Source of the DNA: Paragonimus skrjabini miyazakii
Taxonomy: Eukaryota; Platyhelminthes; Trematoda; Plagiorchiida; Troglotrematidae
Length of the DNA: 64,000 bases
Direction: 5' to 3'
NCBI GenBank assembly: GCA_014338405.1
Contig: JTDE01000296.1
Coordinates: forward strand, 137,615 to 201,614
Below are positions 25,199 to 36,191 of the stretch, in pieces; position 1 is the first letter of the stretch, and each line of letters starts with the position of its first letter. A model generated the notes under the pieces. It was not told where the DNA came from and did not search any database. It saw only the letters and a list, made by a program, of their open reading frames with translations. A program made the position numbers and the translations under genes.

Positions 25199-25403
25199 TG
25201 TTTTTAGCATCTTCTTCCAAATGAACTTGAACCTTGTCAACGCATTCTATGGCTTCCAAGAGTTCACAAAGGGCAATATCATATTGTTCAATAGATTCAA
25301 CGGTAAGGAAGCAGCTGTTTGGTTGCTTCTTGGTATTCGTGGTTTTCTGTACTGCCAGTCGAGTTTCCAGGTGGAGCAACTTGAATTGTTCTCTTTGTTC
25401 ACC
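25199..25403 (-). CDS. TH exon: ACT-like regulatory segment
   Basis: Exon of 205 nt (68 codons + 1) with TGTTCTAG acceptor and GTGAGT donor. It encodes FKLLHLETRLAVQ, then SCFLTVESIEQYDIALCELL, then HLEEDAKN. The HLETR segment followed by a beta-strand-like stretch and an acidic helix matches the regulatory ACT-type domain that precedes PWFP in TH (HHLETRPAQ...). The frame stays open for seven codons before FKLL, so an internal acceptor at TTCAAG before 25379 is also possible. Phase 1 at the 3' end fits the exon at 20834 exactly. Upstream coding exons and the start Met are not established. Confidence 0.75.
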
Positions 25404-27696
25404 CTAGAACAGTCATATATTGAAAATAGAGAAAATAATCTTTTTTTCCTAAAAGTTCAACACCACTGACAATATTTTCATGTTCAGGCAGTCTCATCCG
25501 GATCATTTCTAGAAAAATACTAGTTTTCTCACCGTAATCTCGGCTTTACAGTTGACTTCTATCAGCAAACACCACATTCTAATCGCCGGTTACTGTTTTT
25601 AGCAATGACTATCCGTTTGACCAGATCTGATCAGTTTTAATCAACGAATGCCTACTATGCAAAGAGTATACCGCCAATCTTGACGCGAATGGCCTACCGT
25701 AATCTCCAAAAGTCCATTTAATGGTTGTCATCACTACACAATGCCAGACAAGCTTCAGGAGTGCGGCAGTATATCAACAATCGTGCGTCAACAACTGGCA
25801 AAGGTACCAGCAAGTTGCGGTCGGTCCCTGAGTGTGTGAGCTCTGGTTTCATGCGAAATCAGTGAACGAGCAAAATTGACCGAAAACCATAATCACTTCC
25901 TATGAAAAAGTAGTTACCGGTAGCCATCATCAACTTAACACGATTGGTAAGGGGCTAAACTAACGAACAAAAGAGGCTAAAACACTGAATGATAAACAAT
26001 CTGTTACACCCCAACCGTTAATTACAGCCACAAACAATCCAAGGTTTAAAATTTGGCCTTAAATCTTGCTTGCTGTTTCACTGATCTGAGGCTACGCATT
26101 ATAGAATTCTCATATTCAAACGTTCAGCAAGAAACGGTCGCGAAATACGTTAAGTTTTTCGATTATCTGTACTGGAACCATACCACGTGACCTGTTTACT
26201 TCAATCTAAGATAATGCTATCACTACTTCTCAGTTAAATTGTCATCGGTTAGTTTACTTTCCTCAGTTATAATGAATGAATGCATCATACAGTGAATAGG
26301 TTCCACAGCTTAGGAATGAATCCTGATAAAGTGCCCGTCTCCCGCAGCAATCCCGCCTACACAGATTGTTTACTTGCTGTGACTAATTTTGTAGAAACAG
26401 TAAAAAATCCCCTCGCTGATCGCCTTTTTTCAAACAGTCTCCCCGTAACTATCGACATTATAACACTTTCTCTCAAGTTCGCTACTCCTTTCTGAGTTTT
26501 CCTCTCGTCACTAACAGTTTCCTGAGACCCAAGTCATTTTGAGGTGTGTGCATTTACACCCTGCATTATCAGGCAGAACTGACATCGTTTGTTGATCATT
26601 CGTCCACAACTGTTGTGATTACAACCCCCCTACGTACGCACCACAACCTATGAGTGATAGCAAGGTCAGTCACGGTTGAATCATGCCATGATCAAACTGA
26701 GTTAGCTTGACCTCAAAACTAAATTGGAAATTGTTTGTTTCACTAGAATTGGCCAGTCAGATTAGTAAACAAACGGCTCAACAAAGCACAAATATTGAAT
26801 GGCCAACAGAATGCAAACATCCATCAGGAAAAACTAATCGATATGAACTTCAATGTGTCTATAGCGGTTTGAACTACCGGCTAACTGAATGATTTCTCAA
26901 AACCAACAGCAAAAATGTTATATCTTGCCCAGTGACTCAAAGAGAATCATGCAAGCTTAATCGGGCTACTGACCTAGCGTTCATACAACCAGGTAACGAG
27001 TAGCACAACAGCATAAAAAACATTACTTCCCACTTCTTGGTTTGATAAGTGGATATAAAGTCAACTGCATCAATGAAGGCCCAGTTTATGCATACCAATG
27101 AAAAATGTTAGAGGTTTCCAATTAGTGCTATATTCAACCAAAACAAAAAAGCATAGTTTTCAAGTACTCCCAGAATATATTCATGTGCTAAACAGAGATA
27201 CACATAAAGATATAAATTACCCGGTAGATAATCTAATATTGCTATCCGTTTACAGTGTGTAAGATGAGCAGTAGGTTCCCTTGGTAGTTCGAGAGATGTT
27301 TGGAAAAAAGGCATGACTGGTTTTTTAGTTTAGTGCACATTCATTTGGATAACATAGATGATCACAGTGATGTTCATCACCTGGTCAACAAATATGAACT
27401 ACAGTTGCAAACTTTGCTGTTTTTTACTAACTGTACCGTACTTTCATATATGTATTTTACTAACACTAAACTACCATTTTTTGCTCACTACTACACCCTT
27501 TGCCCTTAAATTGGTAAATGTGTGCATTTTTTAAGCCATCAAATTGAAGAACTGAAACTATCATCTTCTTCATGCATAGTCTCTTAGTTCGAGTTCGGTG
27601 GAGGCGATTAGTGAAATACTTAAGAAAGTAAGGTTCTTTTGTCTAATTCTTCATCGCTAATTGTAACCTACCTTATTGATTACATTCCGTCGACAG

Positions 27697-27784
27697 CTCC
27701 ATTTTGGATGCCTTAGGTGCTTCAGTCGTTAGTCGATTTCTCAAGAAATATGGTTTACCTGTCCCATGCAACACTGAACTATAG
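27697..27784 (+). CDS. Possible terminal exon, unknown protein
   Basis: After a CGTCGACAG acceptor there is a frame of about 28 codons reading SILDALGASVVSRFLKKYG and ending in a stop at 27782-27784. The composition looks coding, but I recognise no family, there is no nearby poly(A) signal, and the next candidate exon (27929) has its own stop. It may be an alternative end of the same unidentified gene. Confidence 0.3.
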
Positions 27785-27928
27785 ATTGAGATTAATCGTG
27801 TTAGAAAAGGATGATATTACTTTGACCTCGTTGTTGTTAACAACTGAGTCCGCGTTTCAAAAGTACTAAACATCCTTTTGATCTATCTATTAATCTAACC
27901 CTTATGATTTATGTAATAATCTTTTCAG

Positions 27929-28023
27929 CGCTCAAGACTCTAGATGAAGATGACGAGAATGGAACCAACCATGTGAAGAAAGCTATAGTGGATGGTGATA
28001 CCACAGTTATAGATGCATCTTAA
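27929..28023 (+). CDS. Terminal coding exon of an unidentified gene
   Basis: A strong acceptor (AATAATCTTTTCAG) is followed by LKTLDEDDENGTNHVKKAIV and DGDTTVIDAS, then a TAA at 28021-28023. An AATAAA lies 33 nt after the stop. The phase requires one base from the previous exon. The acidic DEDDEN stretch gives no family assignment. Upstream exons were not found with confidence; the frame just upstream at 27697 is one candidate. It lies on the strand opposite TH, upstream of the TH regulatory exon. It is either a separate gene or one nested in a TH 5' intron. Confidence 0.5.
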
Positions 28024-28055
28024 GTAGCGACTAGGCTGATATTATTTACATTGCA

Positions 28056-28061
28056 AATAAA
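28056..28061 (+). terminator. Poly(A) signal AATAAA
   Basis: Canonical hexamer 33 nt downstream of the stop codon of the terminal exon at 27929-28023. Confidence 0.6.
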
Positions 28062-30375
28062 TGACAAGCCACAGCCAAAGGTCACGTGAACATAGACAAT
28101 TTGCGCCAAATCTTGATGGCTCACACTAGCAATTGTCTTTATCCGGATGGATTGACAAACACTCATTGTACATTGCTGAAATTTGTTAGCGCAACACAAT
28201 ATCTGTATGTGTTCTATTTTGAACGAAATTTCTTCATTCTATCGTTCCAGCGTACTTCCCGTGGCATGTTGTACTGAGACTTGTTGACTTGGCTTGTTTA
28301 GAAGGTCCGTTAGGGTGAACCCTCGTGCAGTGTTGGGATGTCACTGTGGCACGTCAGCCTTCATTTTCGATCTCAAGGACTTCTGTGGATATGTAGAAGA
28401 ACGCTGTGAGAACCCATTCAAACAGTACAATCTAATATCGAAGTTCTAGAAAGTAGTGTCAAGACACCAGAAAATGCTACTGAGATACGCTGAACTTGAA
28501 CAGATACATTTGTATAGTAACTTCTGGAATTGTGTCCGTGAAACGCTAGTTAAAATTTCGACGTGCAATAATGTGTTTGATCAAGAGGATAAGCATAGGT
28601 TTTAGCTAAGAAAGGCAAAACTTACATATTTGTGTAAACATTGGATCAACTCGAAGAGACATTCATTGAGAGTGGTCTTCTTGTCTAAGAAATGAACGAT
28701 GATCGAGCATTTTTGCAGCATAACGAAATGTTGATGCCTTCAATTTTGTTATGAGCTGTCGGATGAGCAAAATAAAATATACAACTTAAACCGAATGAAA
28801 CACACATTTGCCAAAAATTTTTTTTGATAAGTGATTCATAAAACCTGAATTTCGTAAGTAAACAGTATAAGTGTGCAACTATTGCTACACTGGACAGTTA
28901 TATGACTATCACGCTGTTGACTCACTGAGACGCTCCCAGTACGTCAAACTACGCGGGGTTTTTCATCAATCTAATGGTTATAGCATTTGAGTAACAGAAC
29001 TTAACGATCATATTTGCAAATATTGGGTAGATGTTTCTGCAATCACTGGTTAAATTGCTCACACTGGTCACGACCTAAACAATGTTTACTATCAACTGAA
29101 AAACTACTAACAGTTGCCAAATTACTGGATAAAATCTTTCAGATTTTTTATTTCAAGGCATTTAATTGTTATTCTGGATTTATAAGGAAAATATTGAATT
29201 CAAATGTTTTCACAACCCGGAAATTCAAAACACGTTTCCACGCTGTCTTACTCGTAAATTCAATTAATTTTAGTGACTCGACATAAGAATGTAATAACTG
29301 AGAGATGTAGAAATGTGGTTTCTTATCAAGATCGATAAACTGGAAGAATTCTACTATTTCGCTGAAACTCACCTGTAATAGACTGCAGTTTTGACCGCAG
29401 CATCATACAGACAAATGGCAGTGCGTCGGATTCTTTAAAGTTTGTAACGTTGTTTCCTAGTCAGTTCTCAATTCACGACCTGCGTTTCTTTTGTAGATTA
29501 CCTAGCGGTTTTGTGCAAATCAGATAAATTTATTCCTTCTGCGCCAAAATGTTTCTGAACCTGACAAAGCAAACTTCGAGGTTGCCCCGAAAATGGATGT
29601 GGGTATTCTGACTCCATATCCGCTTTCGAAATCAAATTCCATTTCCGTGAGACTCAACAAATCTGACAGCAATGACAGCCTGGTTTCAACGAAACTGGTT
29701 TCCACATTCTAAAGATCGAATTAAAAAAATTTGTAAATGTTTCGACTAACCTTAAATACAACCATGTTACGACATAGTTTAATTGCGTTTCATCTCGTAA
29801 TTAAGCAAGTACTGTTTTTTCGCGTATGTCGCATATTCAAACAGGCAAAGATAGTATACAAATTTTAACGTTTACTTTTCCAGCGGTTAATAAAAAATCG
29901 ATGTAATAAGTCAGTTTTGTTCCTTCTTACTTTCGAGCGGACAACTCAATCTCAAACAGGTTAAGGTGTGTTAAAACGGCGTGCGACCTCAATTTCCTGA
30001 TACATTACTTTTTAATCGCCTTGCATTTGTGTGACATTATTCACCAACATGCCAACCATCTTCTAAGCATGATTCCCATCTTGCATTAACAGGCAAAATA
30101 CCGCAAAATTTATATCGTTTAATCACACGAGAAAGAAGGTTCAATAATGAATCAAGTGATTCGTTATCGATTTCAAACAGATCGAAATCTAGTTACTTAA
30201 CAAATAATGTTTGAGTGGACGAAAGAAAGCACACGTTCAGTTTAATTTAATGTTACAATGTCATACCTCTATTGAGGAGTACATTGCCCGCTCGTGCTGC
30301 CTCTTACTATATATATCATTTCGTTTGTTCCTGTGAAACGAGCAACATAGACTACTACAATATGACAGTTACCTG
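28062..30375. other. Non-coding, no firm feature
   Basis: No recognised gene. A minus-strand frame at 29520-29705 (with FDFESGYGVRIPTS) looks somewhat coding but lacks a good donor and has no family match. Confidence 0.5.
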
Positions 30376-30588
30376 AAAGCACTGGCGGTGCATTAGCTGG
30401 TATAACTAACTTCTGAGTTGGCACAACTCTGCTCGTTCTCCGATCACTGCACAATTAATGGAATCCAACAATTCAATCAATCTGAGGGACTCATTCCTTC
30501 TTTTGTATCGAGTCTGTGACCTGCAATCGATATAGGTCAAAGGTCGCTTTTCGACAATCTCACGCCATTCATCAACTCTCTCATCCAC
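30376..30588 (-). other. Possible upstream TH exon region
   Basis: A minus-strand open frame contains YKRRNESLRLIELLDSINC, which could be the helix before HLETR in the TH regulatory domain. A GTGATC donor after GCA would allow a phase-0 join to the exon at 25403 or to its internal TTG at 25379. A second reading uses the acceptor TTAATTGTGCAG and the donor TTTCAG|GTAACT and encodes VVPTQKLVIPANAPPVLS. The two are mutually exclusive. Neither is a secure TH match; splice signals are only fair. Confidence 0.25.
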
Positions 30589-32383
30589 TATGGACTTCGA
30601 AACGTTCAGTCAAAACGCTGAATCTCCCAATCCCCGTGCCCCTGTTTGAAGTGATCATTATCTTAGCAGCCATCGTTATTTTGTACAGTAGATTTTTAGT
30701 TGTTTCGCAGGTAGACTTCAAAAAGACTAGATCTTCCATCATTGTCTTCTTTCACATGTGGACAACCCGTAAAAGTATGTTGTATTTAGCCTGATAATGA
30801 AAACTTAAAAACGAGTTTGTTTGCTACACGATATTCTCATGTCTGAACCTGATACGACTTAAAGTGTTCTCCAAGCATCAGTTGCAGGCTTACGGACAGT
30901 CCGGCTTTCACAATGACTTGTGATCGCTGAAGCAGTTTACGGAGTTTGAAGACGTTATTTGACGTCTGATATGACATAACTCAGCCCTGATTTGTTGACA
31001 GAGCAGATTGGACTATCTAATTCAAACATCACCTCAAGCTGTACTGCTGTGGTGACTATTGCAGCAATAAAGAAAACGACTGAAAGAGAGCGTGCTCGCG
31101 TCGGACTCTGTACGAGAATAAGTAGTCAAGCGGATAACAGAACGGGAAGCGTGAAGCAATCCACAATGGATTACATTTCAACAGCATTTCATTTCATTGA
31201 CCCTGTCAGTTCATTTACTGTGCTGTTATATATATCCCAAGTAAAACGATTACCCTGTAAGAACAAAGAAATTAGTGGCCTCGACCCGAATTAAAGGTTC
31301 CAATCGTGCGCCTTTTCATTCGTAAATTAATGTCACTTCTGAAGAAAAGGGGCCAATGTGACATTCATCGAAAACGGCTGCTGCAAGAGTTTTCCCTGTA
31401 CAATCTTAACTTCACATACTATTAGTTGAACAATGACCACCGTGCTCATCTCGCGAGCGTGACAGCTGGAGTTCTGCATCTTATCTGAAATAAAAGATGT
31501 GCACCACTGACGGACAAAAGCTAAGAGTGAAACTTCACTAAAAAAGTGGTCCTGAAAGACCTTTGCGTGATTGTGGTCGTCATACACAAGTGGGCATGTC
31601 CGTGTACATTTACTACGTGCGTATAGTCACGCAAGTTTACAACAAAGTCGGACGAGTGCTTGTTGTAACCTGAAAAGTCTAGTGACACTGACTGATGGCC
31701 CTGTGATGTCGACCAGCCAGCATTGGAGAACGGTGCTGTTGGTTCAAAATGTCCACGCAAATATTTTGTAGTTGAATTGTTATTGTAAGACTGGAGACCA
31801 GATCAACGGTAACTTGCAAACACTCGAAGACGTCTGAAAGAACATGGCTTCGCAGACAAGCGGTATTCATCCCCTACGAACTTCATAGTTTAGCAAGCTA
31901 GACATAAGGTGCCGAAATAGTCTTGGGTCCAGCGTCGATAGAAACAACAAAACACTACATCTGCTCGCCACATCTATTAAGGATCTTAACAAGTTCATCT
32001 GACGCGTACGTGAACATGTGCGTCATAGCAACAGTGAAGCCAGTTTGACTACAGGTGTAAACCGTAACAAGGGGGTCAACCAAACAGGAGTCAACTTCAG
32101 TTGTTGTCGCGAATGATTCACTGCTTATCCTGGATGGTCCACTGTCTCATCAAATCTAGCGGATATCCTACCGTCCGTCCACCATGCTGAGAGCAGGACG
32201 CATGCAAGTGAACGTAATTAACAAGGGAACACTTTGAATGGGCCACCAATGCGACTGAGCATTTCACAGCATTGCGTAATGACTAACACATGTTGATATG
32301 ACATATGTTGTCGGTTAGCCTGTTCACATGACTGACCGAATAATAGCCATTAAGCCAGTTCAAATGAGGACAGACAAGGTGGC
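30589..32383. other. Non-coding, no feature seen
   Basis: Short open frames only; nothing assigned. Confidence 0.55.
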
Positions 32384-32405
32384 TCAACAGCGGTCATCAT
32401 CATCA

Positions 32406-32982
32406 NNNNNNNNNNNNNNNNNNNNNNNNNNNNNNNNNNNNNNNNNNNNNNNNNNNNNNNNNNNNNNNNNNNNNNNNNNNNNNNNNNNNNNNNNNNNNNN
32501 NNNNNNNNNNNNNNNNNNNNNNNNNNNNNNNNNNNNNNNNNNNNNNNNNNNNNNNNNNNNNNNNNNNNNNNNNNNNNNNNNNNNNNNNNNNNNNNNNNNN
32601 NNNNNNNNNNNNNNNNNNNNNNNNNNNNNNNNNNNNNNNNNNNNNNNNNNNNNNNNNNNNNNNNNNNNNNNNNNNNNNNNNNNNNNNNNNNNNNNNNNNN
32701 NNNNNNNNNNNNNNNNNNNNNNNNNNNNNNNNNNNNNNNNNNNNNNNNNNNNNNNNNNNNNNNNNNNNNNNNNNNNNNNNNNNNNNNNNNNNNNNNNNNN
32801 NNNNNNNNNNNNNNNNNNNNNNNNNNNNNNNNNNNNNNNNNNNNNNNNNNNNNNNNNNNNNNNNNNNNNNNNNNNNNNNNNNNNNNNNNNNNNNNNNNNN
32901 NNNNNNNNNNNNNNNNNNNNNNNNNNNNNNNNNNNNNNNNNNNNNNNNNNNNNNNNNNNNNNNNNNNNNNNNNNNNNNNNNN
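32406..32982. other. Assembly gap (577 N)
   Basis: A run of N. The same 13-mer TCAACAGCGGTCA occurs just left (32384-32396) and just right (33030-33042), suggesting that the gap sits in a tandem or duplicated sequence. Frames spanning it are not real genes. Confidence 0.98.
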
Positions 32983-33042
32983 AGTACACAAGCCCGACCA
33001 CCTCGCCAAGGTAGCAGTATAGGTCGGGATCAACAGCGGTCA

Positions 33043-36000
33043 CTCAGTTGTTTGTCAGTACGGCTGTTCACAAGAAACAAAAGAAGTTGATAATTTTTGT
33101 CAAGGTAACCTTACTAAGAGAGATAAATAGTGAAGTTACCCGGAGACAACTCAGTCAAATTTGGCATCAATAGGAAATAGATGTACACATCAATTCGAAA
33201 TAAATGGAATGTCTCTTATAATGAAAGGCTCATAAACATCTGTGAGCAGCTATCGTGAACTCTACAACGTCTACAACGTCGCCTGTTGCAGAAATAAGTG
33301 TATTCAAATTGTAGATTTCAGGCTCTGACCCTATGATACAAAATTGGGCTACAGTGTAATAAGGGTTTGTAAGTTGAATATTCCCATGCAAATATGGGTG
33401 ATTGTTTACGTTAAAAGTGGACCTCAGACTTTCTATCAAATCTGAACGATAAAGGTACATAACTCAACTGTTCAGGTTTAACGAATTTTATGTCATGTAT
33501 CCGAAGGTATGGCAGTTTCCAATCAAGTCACCAGTTTAATTTAAACCGAATTTATCCCCCAATTACTGTCTGAAGAAACGATAAAAATTCGTGGACAACA
33601 ACACAAGAGTTGGAGGTTTACCATTTAGCCGCTAAAATTAGTTCTGGATGGCAACTAGTCGTGAAAATTCAAGGACGAAGTAACTGTGCCATTTTACTGG
33701 TCGCGTAAATCTGAGTTTTGCTTACTCCTCTAATAAATCACCCTCATTATAAAGCCATTCATTCGAAACCATCAGGTAGCGCTGATGTCGAGGTTCTAGT
33801 CTATCCGAACATTCTCAGTACACGAGGCATGAGATTATCTCTTAATTGATACACATGACTATAAATAATCACATAAGTTTGCCATGATCAGTTTGACTCC
33901 CTACCTTGTTCTATGGAGGGTTACGTCGCAGCAGTTGGAGTATGTCATGTATAAATTAGCGACAGAATGGAGGCTTTCCAAACAAGAAGGACCATTTCGA
34001 TTAAAAAATTGGATTATATTCAGAGCTTCAAAAGGCCAACTACAGAATTCTTGTTCCTAGTAACTTCCACAAACTGATACTTGGTTTTTTCGTTTGTTGT
34101 GAATAACTGTAACCATTTCTGGATAGTCCCTGGCATCTATCTATTTCATTCAACTTGATTAAAAATGAAGCATCACAAAAAGTTTAACTATGTACTTCTG
34201 GTATAAAAAAAACTGTAGCAAATGAACGAAATGTATTAACGAAACTATTCAACTAATCTCATCCTTGAGTTTCGTCGATCTCCTTGTCATCAGTTACTAC
34301 AAGTTACTATCCACTGTGTGTGTAACGTCATCAAAGAAATGTGGATAGCTTTCATTGTTTTCACCTATCGTTCGTAAGTTCACAATATAATCTAGTACAG
34401 TTGTGAGTATGTGTGCTCACAAACTTGTACTACTATTTTATACAAAGCATTTTTGTTATTGATCGGTGACCTGGAGAGTTCAGGCAGATTGAGAGAAATT
34501 CCAGATAGAGTTCACACGCAATGATAAAAGGTCGACTGAATTTAGGTAACTAATTTTATCGAAACAGTCGTTCTGCAGGTTAGTAAAGCTATATGCCATA
34601 AACTTTCACACTAAAACCAAGACTTCGAGTGAAAATAAGAAAGTATAAGCCTATTCTATAGTTTCGTAACACAAAATATTGCTAGTAACGCTATTCATTA
34701 ATAGTATCATCTCGTTATTAACTCCAAGCTTTGGCTCATCTATTTACGATTCATTATTACAGTTAAATCCGACCCCTGTAAACGTGTCACCTCTTTAGTA
34801 ATGCCATTTTATTATCCGAGCGCTATTCACACCATATACAATTGGCCAATAATAAGATCATATCTCTGTAAGCGCCATTCTTACAAGAAGCAAATCACAA
34901 GCCCATTTAAACCTTCCTCTCTACAAATGTCTTTAGGCAGACTTTTGTGTCGAGCACTAACAAATTCATGTGAGTTTAAAGGAACGTTTTTCACCCAGAA
35001 GCTCAACAAAACCAATTAACCCACATAATGAATGGGTGGCAGTAACAAAGCTGTCTACGTACATACTGAATAGACAAGCGGACCTTTATAGTAATGGTCA
35101 AACAGTAACGTACACTACCGTGAAATGCGTAGCCAGTTAGCCTGTTCATTTGTACAGTGTATGTAGTTAGTTGAACACTAAGCAATATGTTTGCTCAGTT
35201 TCTTAAACAATGAAGTAGTTCAGAGTTAGCCATTTAACATACCGGGATGAGGATAACTTGGAGAATTGAAAGTTGTTTCTAACATGACGTTGCCAAAAGT
35301 GGTTGCTAGTTGCTGAAGTTACGCTAACTATGTGATAAATATTGGTCAATAGAAAGCAACTTTCTGATATGATTAGCAAAAGAGAAATCATTCCTGATAG
35401 TAATTAATTGAATGGCGATGCCTTTCAAGATTTTTTTCTTACCATTAACATGAACTCCATAATCGATAACGCCACTTTGGGAGCGACTTGAATCTGTTTG
35501 ACTTTATTCTTTCTGGTCCAATATTGCAAAATTGTTTGTAGCAAATCCTTCAGTGGGGAAACTATTGGTCGGGTATCTGCAGCGGTTTACAACAAGCTTA
35601 AGGAGGAACGTTGATCTGTAAATACACAAAACTTGATATTATATGGTCAACAAGGTAAATGTCATGTTTAATTTCCATGGACACTGTCATCCACATTTCC
35701 TATCGATTTATAGCTGTTATACTGAACTGAACCGCTTAGTGAACGTTTTACTCGCATGTAAAGTTAAATACTGTATGCTGAGTTGAAGTTCTTTACACTT
35801 TGGACTTTGTATAATTTGGTGAATACTTTTAATAGCGATGCTATCAAAACGCGTCTGTATGGGGACGCTCTTATCGGAAGCTCGACTATACTAACTGGAA
35901 TGAAATCCTGTTTTCCTGGAAGGCAGTCCATACGATGAAGAAGAGGTGAGGTTTACCTAATCTGAAGAGACCTAGCACAACATGTCTAGTGATCACTTCG

Positions 36001-36191
36001 AGCAAACAGATAAACTGTGGATTTTGTCTTTTTCACAACCAAAAATTCTGTTAATGTTATGAAGGCAACACAACAGACAGTCATGTTGGATAATTACCAC
36101 GCCGTGTATATGATTGAAATACAACTGATTGCGCACCTCCTGATCACCTATTACAAAACAAACACTTTCCAGTCAACTAACGTTACCATTT
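33043..36191. other. Non-coding, no feature seen
   Basis: About 3.1 kb between the gap and Penelope copy 3. AT-rich, with only short open frames and no recognised repeat. Confidence 0.6.

Larger units (their letters stand above)
5270..25403 (-). other. Tyrosine hydroxylase gene, seven exons, 3' end outside window
   Basis: Gene span for an aromatic amino acid hydroxylase, which uses tetrahydrobiopterin, iron and O2 to convert tyrosine to DOPA, the first step of catecholamine synthesis. Seven minus-strand exons with AG acceptors and GT donors join in phase to 819 nt (273 codons) with no stop. TH is favoured over phenylalanine or tryptophan hydroxylase by the HLETR segment of the regulatory domain, WKEVYSTLK, EYLEGFRLLE and the HTPEP segment. 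Known family ligands are two His in HE-x-LGH and a downstream Glu; both His are present here, while the Glu lies in an exon not found. The start codon and first exon are also not identified. Introns of 1.2-4.6 kb carry Penelope elements, SINEs and a solo LTR. The family call is firm; TH versus a TH/PAH-like paralogue is likely but not proven. Confidence 0.85.

Noticed and set aside
29520..29705. Minus-strand frame with SGYGVRIPTSIFGATSKF as the TH N-terminus
   Set aside because: Somewhat coding-like, but no good donor and no match to known TH N-termini.
32328..33043. Open frames of 219-228 codons across the gap
   Set aside because: They consist almost wholly of N and have no coding evidence.
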